A stretch of 64,000 nucleotides of DNA, taken from Actinoplanes nipponensis. Its GTDB lineage: Bacteria; Actinomycetota; Actinomycetes; Mycobacteriales; Micromonosporaceae. Below are positions 43,691 to 51,891 of the stretch, piece by piece; the stretch's first letter is position 1, and each line of letters starts with the position of its first letter. Location of the stretch: positions 149,233 to 213,232 of the forward strand of contig NZ_BOMQ01000061.1 in NCBI RefSeq assembly GCF_016862275.1, read 5' to 3'. Under the pieces are notes generated by a model that searched no databases, had not been told where the DNA came from, and saw only the letters and a program-made list of their open reading frames with translations. The translations under genes were made by a program, and so were the position numbers.

Positions 43691-44875
43691 TCAGGCGAAG
43701 TGGTCGGCGATGCGGCGCAGCGCGGTGATGGTCTCGCGGTCGCGGCGCTCGTCGTCCTGGGTGGGCCAGGCGCTGCACTTGACGATCACGACGTCGGCGG
43801 CGGGGTCGACGAAGAGGTACTGGCCGTGCACGCCCAGGCCGGTGAACGCGTGGAACGAGCTCTCGCCGAGCGTCCACCACTGGTTGGCGTACCCGTAGTG
43901 GTCGTAGCCGCTCGGGCCGAGCGCGCCCACCGAGAGCTGGGGCAGCTCGCTGCCGCGGCTGCGGCGCACCCAGTCGCGCGGGACCACCTGCTCGCCGTCG
44001 ACGACGCCGTCGTTGGCCATGAGCAGGCCGAGCCGGGCGACGTCGCGGGCGGTGGCGTTGAACGAGCCGCCGCCGATGGCGGTGCGGGGACGGGCCCGGG
44101 TGAGCCAGTAGTAGGCGTCGCGGTCGGCGCCGATGTGGTTCCACAGCCGCTCGGCGGCGTAGCCGGCGAGGCTGCGGCCGGTGGCGGCCTCCAGCACCCA
44201 GCCGAGGATCTGGGCGTCGAAGGTGGAGTAGTTGAAGCTCTCGCCGGGTGCGGAGCGGCGCGGCGCGGACCGGACCACCTGGGTGACGTCCCCGCCGCCC
44301 ATGACGGCCTGCTCGAAGCGCTTGATGCCGCTGTCCGGCACGTCCCACACCTCGGCGTCGCCGACGCCGCTGGTCATGTCGAGCAGGTCGGCCAGCGTGC
44401 ACTCCTCGTAGGCGGTGCCGCGGAAGTCGCCGCGGTAGTCGGTGACCCGGTCCTTGACGCTGCCGATGGCCCCGTCGGCCAGTGCGATGCCGATCAGCAT
44501 CGAGGTCACCGACTTGGAGATGGAGAACAGCTGCATCCGGCTGCGCGGGCCGGCGAAGGCCCCGGGGTACGTCTCGTGCACGATCTCGCCGTGGTGCAGC
44601 ACGACGAACGCGGTGGTGAAGGTGCGCCGGTGCAGGTCGGTCAGCGTGAGGTCGCGGTCGTCGAAGCGGTACGTCAGGTCCAGCGGGCACGGGCTCAGCG
44701 GCAGCGGCAGGTGTCGCCCGCCCCGGGGGACGTACTCGGTCGGCATGAGCCAGTTCATGTGGGTGAACGTCCACTCGTTGAACGGCCGGCGCATGATCAG
44801 GTCGCCCTGCCGGTCCCAGAAGGACGGCTCGCGGGCGGGATGGATCGTGGCCGAGCCGGTCGCGGTCGTCGTCAT
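43691..44875 (-). CDS. serine hydrolase, class C beta-lactamase fold
   Basis: 394 residues without a signal peptide. The catalytic motif is FSISKSVTSMLIG (SxxK, about residue 120), the second motif FNYSTFDAQ (Tyr-Ser-Thr in place of YxN) and a C-terminal GLGVHGQYLF near the third motif position. Similar proteins are esterases or D-aminopeptidases rather than penicillin-binding enzymes. Its ATG follows the stop of the upstream gene after 1 nt (TGACATG), so it is translationally coupled to the unknown 306-residue protein. Confidence 0.87.
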   Translation of the reverse strand: MTTTATGSATIHPAREPSFWDRQGDLIMRRPFNEWTFTHMNWLMPTEYVPRGGRHLPLPLSPCPLDLTYRFDDRDLTLTDLHRRTFTTAFVVLHHGEIVHETYPGAFAGPRSRMQLFSISKSVTSMLIGIALADGAIGSVKDRVTDYRGDFRGTAYEECTLADLLDMTSGVGDAEVWDVPDSGIKRFEQAVMGGGDVTQVVRSAPRRSAPGESFNYSTFDAQILGWVLEAATGRSLAGYAAERLWNHIGADRDAYYWLTRARPRTAIGGGSFNATARDVARLGLLMANDGVVDGEQVVPRDWVRRSRGSELPQLSVGALGPSGYDHYGYANQWWTLGESSFHAFTGLGVHGQYLFVDPAADVVIVKCSAWPTQDDERRDRETITALRRIADHFA

Positions 44876-44876
44876 G

Positions 44877-45797
44877 TCAGTCCCCGCTGTCGTCGGAGGC
44901 GTGCTCGGCAGGTCGCGGCCGGGGAGCGAGGCGCTCGAACTCTTCCCGCAGGGTGCGCCCGCTGGATTCGCCGGCCGGCTCCAGGTAGCTGTTCATGACG
45001 GCCAGGACCGCCATGCCGATCAGGTTGTCCCGGGTGTGGTCGTCGCCGATGATGCCCGCGTGGGGGTCGCCCAGGTGGTGCACGGCGAAGCCCTCGGTGA
45101 TGGCGGCCAGGATGTTGGCGAACTGCTCGATGGTGATGCCCTTGCGCAGCTGGTAGCCGCGGGCGGCGATGGTCGCCTCGTAGATCTTGGTCCACGGCCC
45201 GAGCGCGCCGGCGTAGTTGTTGGCGATCGCGTCGTGGATGCCGTCGTTGCGGTCCGCGGTGGCCACCATGATCAGCTGGAGCCGGAACAGCGGCATCCGG
45301 CAGATCGCCTGCAGCTCGTGGTAGGAGGCGCGGTCGAGGGCGTCGGCGAAGTCGGGCTCGGTGCTGATCAGCCAGTCGCCGCGGGTCTCCAGGTCGGCGC
45401 CGTACTGCGGGTCGTAGTTCATCGCGTGGAACAGGAACGTCAGCAGGTCGTTGAGGTAGTCGTCGTGGCTGGCCCAGGTGGCCCGGTAGGGGCCGTCGCC
45501 CTTCTGGCGCAGGAACGGCGGCTCGAGGTTCTCCATCTCGCGGGACAGGGCGCGCTCGGTGAGGAAGCGCAGCCCCGACCAGTACGGCTTGCGGCCCCCG
45601 TCGCCGGCCGGGACCACCGAGTCCTTCGCGCCGAGGTTCTGCTCGACCAGGTTGGCTCCCGCCTTGAGGTAGGAGGCGACCTTGGGGGAGTTCACCAGGG
45701 CGGCGCGGGTCGACTCCCGAACACCCTTGACTCGCGTCACGATGCCGGAAAAGTCCTGACAATAGGGGAAGGGGAGATCCTTCTTGCCGTACGTCAT
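44877..45797 (-). CDS. hypothetical protein with TetR-like C-terminal helical domain
   Basis: 306 residues, helical, no signal peptide. N-terminal KGVRESTRAALVNSPKVASYLK and C-terminal AARGYQLRKGITIEQFANIL, AAITEGFAVHHLGD recall the ligand-binding half of TetR regulators, but no clear DNA-binding helix-turn-helix is visible. I do not know its function. The ATG has AACAAT 6 nt upstream and may be leaderless. Transcription continues into the serine hydrolase gene. A 10-bp palindrome CGCACGTGCG at 45835-45844 lies upstream and could be an operator. Confidence 0.6.
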   Translation of the reverse strand: MTYGKKDLPFPYCQDFSGIVTRVKGVRESTRAALVNSPKVASYLKAGANLVEQNLGAKDSVVPAGDGGRKPYWSGLRFLTERALSREMENLEPPFLRQKGDGPYRATWASHDDYLNDLLTFLFHAMNYDPQYGADLETRGDWLISTEPDFADALDRASYHELQAICRMPLFRLQLIMVATADRNDGIHDAIANNYAGALGPWTKIYEATIAARGYQLRKGITIEQFANILAAITEGFAVHHLGDPHAGIIGDDHTRDNLIGMAVLAVMNSYLEPAGESSGRTLREEFERLAPRPRPAEHASDDSGD

Positions 45798-45937
45798 GGG
45801 TCGATTGTTGTCCGCGGGAACGCCGATTCAAGTGCGCACGTGCGTAGTACTCGGAGTCTAGGCCTCGGAAATTCAGGGAATGTGCTCAATATGACTTTGA
45901 GTGCTCGCTTGATGACTCAGAGAAATCAGATTGGGCG

Positions 45938-46189
45938 TCAGTTCCCGGCCCGGCTCCGGATCACCGCGGTCAGGCCGGCCAGCCACGGCGCCACCGCGAT
46001 GACCGCGCCCTTCGGGCCGCCGAACGCGATCAGCAGCACCGCCACGGCGCACAGCACGACGCCGATGAGCAGCAGCGTCCGGGCCCGGCGGCGGCTCGGG
46101 GCCCGCTCGGCGGCGGCGAAGCGGGGATCCTCGCTGCGCAGTTGGGACACGATGCGGGCAAAGGCGCGCGACTCGTCGTTCTCGCTCAC
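45938..46189 (-). CDS. DUF3040-like small membrane protein
   Basis: 83 residues. RAFARIVSQLRSEDPRFAAAERAPS is the cytoplasmic DUF3040-type N-terminus, followed by one or two hydrophobic helices (ARTLLLIGVVLCAVAVLLIA and GAVIAVAPWLAGLTAVI). Function unknown. GTG start with GGAGG 7 nt upstream. A second DUF3040 gene lies at 62565. Confidence 0.75.
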   Translation of the reverse strand: MSENDESRAFARIVSQLRSEDPRFAAAERAPSRRRARTLLLIGVVLCAVAVLLIAFGGPKGAVIAVAPWLAGLTAVIRSRAGN

Positions 46190-46252
46190 GTCGCCACCTC
46201 CAGGGGCCGCCGGATCAGCCGACCGTACCCCCGCGGGGCGCCGGCGGCCCGT

Positions 46253-46585
46253 TCAGCCGCCGTTTTCGCGAAAGGCGAGGCTCAGCGCCGCGTGGGCGAC
46301 CCAGATCGCCTGCGCCTTGTTGTCGTACGGGCCCACCCGCAGCTCGACCGCCTTGTCGCCGAACAGCGCGCGCACCGTCCAGCTGTTCGGGTGGCGGTCG
46401 TCCTCCCGGCTGTGGTTGACGATGACCTGGGTGGCGGCGCGGAGGTTGACCACGGACCACTTCTCGTCGCCCGACGGCCAGGCCCGGAACCAGCCGGGCG
46501 CGACCGCGACGGCCTCCTTGCCGGCCTCGCTCAGCGCCCATTGCATTTCCTCGGGCACCGGGATGTCGGGTTGTGCGTGGGTCAT
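46253..46585 (-). CDS. small hypothetical cytosolic protein
   Basis: 110 residues. PEEMQWALSEAGKEAVAVAPGWFRAW, shown here as residues about 10-35 with GWFRAWPSGDEKW the key part, then WTVRALFGDKAVELRVGPYDNKAQA. Mixed alpha/beta, no membrane segment, family not recognised. The ATG at 46585 is preferred over an upstream ATG whose sequence looks non-coding. It is divergent from the GGDEF gene. Confidence 0.6.
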   Translation of the reverse strand: MTHAQPDIPVPEEMQWALSEAGKEAVAVAPGWFRAWPSGDEKWSVVNLRAATQVIVNHSREDDRHPNSWTVRALFGDKAVELRVGPYDNKAQAIWVAHAALSLAFRENGG

Positions 46586-46750
46586 CTCGCCGCCCTGGGT
46601 CGACCTGTGCGGGAACCCAGGATACCGGCAAATAACCATTTAAGCCGCGCATCGGTGAGGTTGAGCGGTGGCGTGGTGCTCGACGGGCGGCGGCAGGTTC
46701 CCTGCGGCGAAAAACTCTCCCGTCGCGCCGCGCTGCCGATCAACCAGGGT

Positions 46751-47746
46751 GTGGATCTGCTGGTGAAGCGCTGGAACAGCGGACGAGCCTGGCGCATCGT
46801 GCTCAGCGGCGCGATGGGTGTCGCCGCGAACGGCATCGCGCTGGCGTACGCCGCGATGACCTGGGGCGGGCCGCACCGCGGAGCCATGGCGACGCTGTAC
46901 GCAGTCGGCGCGCTGATCGGCGTCGTGGTCATCGCCGCCGCGCAGGATCTCACCACCGCCCGCGGCGGCAGGCTGATCATGCTGGCGGTGGGCGTGGTGT
47001 CCACGCTCATCGTCGGGGTCGGCGCCCTGCTCGATGGTGGGGCCGACTCCCCGGCGGCGCTCGGGTTCTTCGCCCCCAGCCTGCTCTTCGCGGTGACCTG
47101 TCCGCCCCGGGTGATGGCGGGGATGGAGGCGATGCTGATCGCCGTCTATGCCGCGTCGGCGTGGGGTGGCACGCCGCCGCGGCCCGGCTACGTCTTCGTC
47201 AACCTGGGCGGCATGCTGGTCATCGTGGCGGTCTGCTCCCTGCAGGCGGCCACGGTCGCCGCCCAGCGGCGCCAGCTGCACGAACTCGCCCAGCTGGATC
47301 CGCTGACCGGGGCGCTCAACCGGCGCGGCATGGAGCAGAAGGCGGTGCCGCTGCTGGACCGCGCGACAACCAACGACCCGGTGTCGGTGCTGTGCCTCGA
47401 CTTCGACGACTTCAAGCTGATCAACGACACCCGGGGCCATGCGGCCGGCGACCAGTTGCTGCGCTGGGCGGTGCAGACCGCGATCCGCACCTTGCCACCA
47501 GATGCCCTGGTCGCGCGGACCGGTGGGGACGAGTTCATCATCGTCCTGCCGGGGCATCCGACCGCCGCGGCCGCCGCCGGCGATCGCCTGCGGAGCGCGC
47601 TGGCCGCGCGGATCGGCGCCTCCTGCGGCGCGGCCACCGCCCCGGACGACGGCGCCGACCTGGCCGCGCTGGTCGCGGTCGCTGACGAGCGACTGTACGC
47701 GGACAAGACCCGCCGCCGCGCGGCCCGCGGCATCCTGACCAACTGA
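46751..47746 (+). CDS. membrane-bound diguanylate cyclase (GGDEF)
   Basis: 331 residues. Five to six hydrophobic helices (about 17-165) are followed by a GGDEF domain: LDPLTGALNRRG, CLDFDDFKLINDTRGHAAGD and the intact active-site RTGGDEFIIVLPG. There is no EAL domain, so it is expected to synthesise c-di-GMP from GTP. No inhibitory RxxD site is apparent before the GGDEF. Start choice is uncertain: GTG 46751, GTG 46673 and GTG 46762 are in frame and none has a strong ribosome site. Confidence 0.85.
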   Translation: MDLLVKRWNSGRAWRIVLSGAMGVAANGIALAYAAMTWGGPHRGAMATLYAVGALIGVVVIAAAQDLTTARGGRLIMLAVGVVSTLIVGVGALLDGGADSPAALGFFAPSLLFAVTCPPRVMAGMEAMLIAVYAASAWGGTPPRPGYVFVNLGGMLVIVAVCSLQAATVAAQRRQLHELAQLDPLTGALNRRGMEQKAVPLLDRATTNDPVSVLCLDFDDFKLINDTRGHAAGDQLLRWAVQTAIRTLPPDALVARTGGDEFIIVLPGHPTAAAAAGDRLRSALAARIGASCGAATAPDDGADLAALVAVADERLYADKTRRRAARGILTN

Positions 47747-47765
47747 TGGAGTCGTTGCCGACAGC

Positions 47766-48788
47766 CTAGGAGAGCGACACCCGCGCCACCGCCCGCTCCG
47801 TCAGGCTGCCCAGCCACAGCGTGTCGCCGTGCTGGCGGACGCCGGTCGCCATCACGTACCGGCCCGCCGGGCCGTGCAGCACGCGCAGCACGGCGCCCTC
47901 CCCGTCGACCAGGGCGGCCATCGAGTACGGCGCCGGCTGCGGTTGCAGGCGCGTCGGCAGCACCGCGGCGATCCGCCGCAGCTGCGGGTGCGGCAGCAGT
48001 CTCTCGGCCAGCGCGACCCGCGGGCTGGCCAGGGCGATCCAGTACGTGCCGTCGCCCACCGGGGCCATGTTGTCCGGGTACGCGGGCAGGTCGGCGAGCA
48101 CCCGCACCGCACCGTCCGGCAGGGACACCCGGACCAGGCGGTGCTCGACCGTCTCGCACAGCAGCAGCGCGTCCTCCTGCGGCGTGAGCGCCACGCCGTT
48201 GGGGAAGTGGAAGCCCTCGGCCACCACGTCGGTGCGCCCCGAGGCCGGGTCGTAGGCCAGCAGCCGCCCGTTGGGCCGGTGCTCCAGCAGGTCCCGGCGC
48301 CAGTGCGAGACCGGGAAGCGGCTGGAGCTGTCGGTGAAGTAGACGACCCCGTCGCGGGCCACGGCCGCGTTGTTGCAGAGCAGGATGCGCCGCCCGCCGG
48401 CCCGGTGCGCGAGGTCGGTGACGGTGCCGTCGCCGGTCACCCGCAGCAGCCCCCGGTACGCGTCGCACACGACGAGGCTGTCGTCGCGCGGGTCGACCTC
48501 GATGCCCAGGGGCCGGCCGCCGGTCTCGGCGAGCAGGTCGGGGACGGCGCCGGCGCGGGCGTCGGCCGGCCAGCGCCAGATCTGGCCCTCGTGCGTGCCG
48601 GAGTGGACCCGGCCGTGCGCGTCGACCGCGACGTCCTCCGGGCCGTGCCCGGTGGGGACGGTGAGCAGTTCGGCGTCGTCGAGCCGGGTGTCGGCCGGGG
48701 ACCAGGCGCCGGTGAGGGGCGGCGGCGTGGTCGCCGGCAGCTTCACCGGGCGCAGCAGCCAGGGCGCGGGCGGGCGGGGAACGGTCAT
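47766..48788 (-). CDS. SMP-30/strictosidine synthase-like beta-propeller protein
   Basis: 340 residues with no signal peptide. Propeller strands are visible: GPEDVAVDAHGRVHSGTHEG, RPLGIEVDPRDDSLVVCDAY, GVVYFTDSSSRF (metal-binding Asn/Asp), FHFPNGVALTPQEDALLLCET and YPDNMAPVGDGTYWIALAS. The family contains lactonases and strictosidine-synthase-like hydrolases; NNAAVARDG and FPNGVA match the metal ligands. Substrate unknown. It converges with the GGDEF gene with 19 nt between the stops. Confidence 0.87.
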   Translation of the reverse strand: MTVPRPPAPWLLRPVKLPATTPPPLTGAWSPADTRLDDAELLTVPTGHGPEDVAVDAHGRVHSGTHEGQIWRWPADARAGAVPDLLAETGGRPLGIEVDPRDDSLVVCDAYRGLLRVTGDGTVTDLAHRAGGRRILLCNNAAVARDGVVYFTDSSSRFPVSHWRRDLLEHRPNGRLLAYDPASGRTDVVAEGFHFPNGVALTPQEDALLLCETVEHRLVRVSLPDGAVRVLADLPAYPDNMAPVGDGTYWIALASPRVALAERLLPHPQLRRIAAVLPTRLQPQPAPYSMAALVDGEGAVLRVLHGPAGRYVMATGVRQHGDTLWLGSLTERAVARVSLS

Positions 48789-49260
48789 CGGGCCATGGTG
48801 TCGTGCGCCGGGCCGCCGGGCCAGGGGCAGGCCTCCCGGAAGGTGAGCGCAACTTCCGGCGGCAGGGGCGCTCCGGCGCGGCGCTGATCAACCGTGACGG
48901 CGTCCGTGGCCTGATCGAATGCCGTCGCCACCAACGAATGCGCGGGTGACGGCAACCGAAACATCACGGCAAACTTCCGGAATTCGGTGGTTGACGGGGG
49001 CCGAAGGGCCACCCAAGAATGGGCTAACGACGGCGGTCGATCGCTGGACCCGGCCGTCCGTGACGGGCCGCGCGGCATGACGCTGCCGCCGGCCCGGCGG
49101 AACGGCCCTGAGGACGGGGCGTGGCGACCACCCAGCGCCGCGCCCCGTCGCCGTGCCGGGCGACGGCGGAGCCCTACCTGACCGAACGGCGGGGTCCGCC
49201 GATGATCATCGGCGCTTATGCTCACGCGGCTCAGCTCGTTCACGGGGAGGAACCACCACC
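48789..49260. other. 472-nt region without a gene, holding the promoter of the LPVTG protein
   Basis: No open frame here has a ribosome site or coding-type composition. TTGACG at 48991-48996 with AAGAAT 18 nt later (49015-49020) is a weak promoter candidate; an 18-bp perfect palindrome (49197-49214) lies nearer the gene. The surrounding DNA is GC-rich with short inverted repeats. The region must contain both the start for the divergent 48788 gene and that for the 49261 gene. Confidence 0.45.
49197..49214. promoter_or_regulatory. 18-bp perfect palindrome, candidate operator
   Basis: CGCCGATGATCATCGGCG is a perfect inverted repeat ending 46 nt before the ATG at 49261. It overlaps or adjoins TTATGC, a possible -10. 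The size fits a dimeric regulator of the surface-protein gene. The regulator is not identified. Confidence 0.5.
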
Positions 49261-50853
49261 ATGCGCCGCGTCCTGCACCGCCTGCTGACCTCGACGGGGG
49301 CCGTCCTGCTGGCGGCCGCCGCGGTCGCCGTACCGGGCACGCCCGCGCTGGCCGCGGACCCCGCGGTCCGCCTGCACTTCCCCGACGTGTCGGTGGCCGG
49401 CCGGGCCGAGAAGGTCAACGCGCTGCTGGCCTGGATCGACGTGCCGGGCGACGAGCCGGCGCAGTTCGGCCCGCTGACGGTGACCGTCGACACCGCCGGC
49501 ACCGCGGACGTCGCCACCGTGGAGCTCTTCGCCGACTTCGAGGGCGCGGCCCAGCAGTCCTGCGACGTCGCCGGCACGGTGCGGACCTGCCGGATCTCCG
49601 GTGACCTGGAGCTCGAGCCCGGCCCCAACCTGGTGCCGCTGCTCGCCCTCTCGGCGCGGGCCAGGCCCGGGGCCGCGACGGGCGCGACCGGCAAGCTGGC
49701 GTTCACCGCGCGGCTCGGCGCCGGCCCGGCAGCCACCGGGCAGTCGACGGTCACCGTCGGCGAGGGGGTCGACCTGGCCGGGACCGTCGCCGAGCCGGTC
49801 ACCGTGTCGCCCGGCGCCGGCGTCGACACCGACCTGCGCGTGACCAACGCCGGGGAGAACCCGGTCAAGGGCGTCTCGCTCGTCATGATCGGCTGGCACC
49901 CGAGCCTGCTGACCGGCCCGGGGTTCCGCAACTGCACGTACGGCGCGCTCATCGTCTGCACCTTCGCCGACGAGCTGGCGCCCGGCGCGAGCTACCAGCT
50001 GTCCACGCCGATGCGCCTGAAGATCCCGGCCGACGCCGCTGCCGGCAGCACGGCGGGCGCGGTCGGCGGCTGGTACACCACCTCGGACTTCCGTGAGCTG
50101 CTCGACGCGGCGCCCGGCGCCGGCGACGAGATCCTCGGCCCCCAGGGCACCGGGCCGGCCGTGCGCCTGGCGGTCGCGCCGCCGCGGAAGCCGGTGGCCC
50201 GGGCGGCGGCCGGCCAGGTCGACACCGAGCCCGGGAACAACCTGCTGGTCAGCGAGATCGTCGTCGGCGGCCGGCGGCCGGACCTGGTCGCCGTGGGCGC
50301 GACCGTCGCGGGCCGGGCCGGCGAGAAGGTCCAGGCGCGGGTCGGCTTCCGCAACGACGGGCCGGGCACGCTCTACCACTGGACCTTCGACAACACCGAC
50401 CCCGGCACGCACGTCACCGTCCCGGCCGGGCTGGAGGCCGTGGCGGTGGACGACCGCTGCTTCCCCGCCATGCTCGAGGTCGAGGATCCCGAGGACTTCG
50501 ACGAGGACCTCGCCGGCGCCGCCGACTACGTGTGCCTGCTGGACGAGGGCCGGACGAAGGCGAAGGCCGGGCAGCTGTTCGACTTCACCTTCCGGGTGCG
50601 CGAGCACGCCTCCGCCGCGGCCGGCCGGGTCCGGATCAACGAGGAGATGTACCGCGACGGCGACCCCATCGACCGCAACGGCGCCAACGACTCGGCGCAG
50701 ATCACCGTCGCGCTCAGCGGCGGCGAGGGCGGCGGCCTGCCGGTGACCGGCGCCGACACGGCCCGGCTGGGCGCGGGCGGCGCGGCGCTGCTGCTGGCCG
50801 GGGCGGCCGGCCTGCTGCTGGCCCGCCGGCGCCGGACGCGGTTCGCCGCCTGA
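49261..50853 (+). CDS. LPVTG sortase-anchored surface protein
   Basis: 530 residues. A signal peptide ends near TPALAADP. The body is built of beta-sandwich, DUF11/CARDB-like repeats (PVTVSPGAGVDTDLRVTNAGENP and AGEKVQARVGFRNDGPGTLY, written here as landmarks near residues 180 and 355). The C-terminus has the sortase signal LPVTGAD, a hydrophobic helix and RRRRTR. It would be covalently linked to peptidoglycan and project from the cell. The ATG has GGGGAGG 10 nt upstream, slightly long spacing. No adhesion motif is recognised. Confidence 0.88.
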   Translation: MRRVLHRLLTSTGAVLLAAAAVAVPGTPALAADPAVRLHFPDVSVAGRAEKVNALLAWIDVPGDEPAQFGPLTVTVDTAGTADVATVELFADFEGAAQQSCDVAGTVRTCRISGDLELEPGPNLVPLLALSARARPGAATGATGKLAFTARLGAGPAATGQSTVTVGEGVDLAGTVAEPVTVSPGAGVDTDLRVTNAGENPVKGVSLVMIGWHPSLLTGPGFRNCTYGALIVCTFADELAPGASYQLSTPMRLKIPADAAAGSTAGAVGGWYTTSDFRELLDAAPGAGDEILGPQGTGPAVRLAVAPPRKPVARAAAGQVDTEPGNNLLVSEIVVGGRRPDLVAVGATVAGRAGEKVQARVGFRNDGPGTLYHWTFDNTDPGTHVTVPAGLEAVAVDDRCFPAMLEVEDPEDFDEDLAGAADYVCLLDEGRTKAKAGQLFDFTFRVREHASAAAGRVRINEEMYRDGDPIDRNGANDSAQITVALSGGEGGGLPVTGADTARLGAGGAALLLAGAAGLLLARRRRTRFAA

Positions 50854-50878
50854 GCCCGGTACGCGCGTACGGCCGGAT

Positions 50879-50905
50879 CACCGGGAGGCATCAGGTCTCC
50901 CGGTG
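50879..50905. terminator. bidirectional terminator between convergent genes
   Basis: Perfect 9-bp arms CACCGGGAG (50879-50887) and CTCCCGGTG (50897-50905) with a 9-nt loop, 26 nt after the stop of the surface-protein gene and 45 nt before that of the convergent LamG gene. No T-run. A separate perfect palindrome GTACGCGCGTAC lies at 50859-50870. Confidence 0.65.
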
Positions 50906-50949
50906 CTCCCGTCCGCCCGGCGGGCCGCCCCAACCGCGCGGCGGCGCGG

Positions 50950-51657
50950 TCAGCCGGCGTCGATCCGCACGTAGTCCAGGTCGCCGGCGTAGTAGTCGCA
51001 ACCCACGTCGATCTGGTCGCAGTCGGTCTTGCCGCCGATGCTGACCGGCCAGGAGTTGGCGATCCGTCCGGTCCAGCCGGACCGGCGGGCCACGGTCGAT
51101 CCGTCCACGGTCAGCGTCAGCCCGGAGCCGGTGCGGGCGCAGCGCACGGTGTGCCAGCGGCCGTCGTTGAGGCGCCGGGGCGAGGAGACCAGCAGCGAGT
51201 CGGCCGAGCCGCGGAACACGCACTCCACGATGCCGCCGGGGATCTGCAGCTTGTAGTTCCCGCCGGCGGCGGCTGCCTGACCCTTCTGGATGATGTTGCC
51301 GAACTTGTGGGTGGTGCGCAGCCGGACGGTCACCGCGAAGGGGCGGGTGCCGGGGTCGAGGGCGCCCGCGTCCCGCACGGTCGCCAGCTGTCCCGGGCGC
51401 GGCGGCGGCGAGTCGGGCTCGACGCGGTCGAAGCGGAACCCGGTGGCGCCCCGGACGCGGGTGCCGGTGTGCACGTCCGAGCCGATCCGGCCGTGCAGGC
51501 CGCGCCCGCTGCTGTCCACCATGGTCCGCGCGCCGGGCCGCTCGTTCATCTCCCAGAGCGCGGCCGGCCGCCGGGCGGAGGCGTCAGCGGCCGCCGCCGG
51601 GGCCAGCAGGACAATTCCGACCGCCAGCACGACGGTCAACCAGCGGCGACTTCTCAT
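50950..51657 (-). CDS. secreted LamG-domain protein
   Basis: 235 residues. Signal peptide RSRRWLTVVLAVGIVLLAP ending near ADASA, then a concanavalin/LamG-type beta-sandwich: AALWEMNERPGARTMVDSSG, GLHGRIG, HTVRCARTGSGLTLTVDG and NSWPVSIGGK. A C-terminal pair of Cys (CDQIDVGCDYY) and one in IVECVF suggest disulfides. It may bind polysaccharide. ATG 51657 is preferred; an upstream ATG at 51690 would add 11 residues. No close homologue function can be named. Confidence 0.82.
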   Translation of the reverse strand: MRSRRWLTVVLAVGIVLLAPAAAADASARRPAALWEMNERPGARTMVDSSGRGLHGRIGSDVHTGTRVRGATGFRFDRVEPDSPPPRPGQLATVRDAGALDPGTRPFAVTVRLRTTHKFGNIIQKGQAAAAGGNYKLQIPGGIVECVFRGSADSLLVSSPRRLNDGRWHTVRCARTGSGLTLTVDGSTVARRSGWTGRIANSWPVSIGGKTDCDQIDVGCDYYAGDLDYVRIDAG

Positions 51658-51719
51658 AGCATTCTCACGCTTTCCGATCATCCCCAGCATGCTAAACGGA
51701 ATTAACGCCCTAAAGACGC

Positions 51720-51733
51720 ATTAGCCCGCTAAT
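51720..51733. promoter_or_regulatory. 14-bp inverted repeat between LamG and P450 genes
   Basis: ATTAGC-CC-GCTAAT is a perfect inverted repeat in an AT-richer 230-nt divergent intergenic region. It is a candidate operator for the LamG gene (start 51657) or for the P450 gene (start 51892). No partner regulator is adjacent. Confidence 0.4.
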
Positions 51734-51891
51734 CGCTCGGTCGTGGCCCGCGGCCGGGCGCGAACTGTCGGAAATCCTTCGATGAACTTGAATGAACGGG
51801 GTGTTGTCCCGGGGGAATCGCGCACTACCATCCGTGTCTGGCGAATTGCTCAACGTGCAAATCGATGCGTCCACGATGGCGGGAGCGTGCG

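Noticed and set aside
19503..46632. A shared 13-mer (GGATACCGGCAAA) upstream of the exopolysaccharide operon and of a GGDEF gene
   Set aside because: In 64 kb of GC-rich DNA, hundreds of chance 13-mer pairs are expected, so a common regulatory site is not supported.
48991..49020. TTGACG-N18-AAGAAT as a proven promoter
   Set aside because: Hexamers are weak and far (240 nt) from the gene; mentioned only as a weak candidate.
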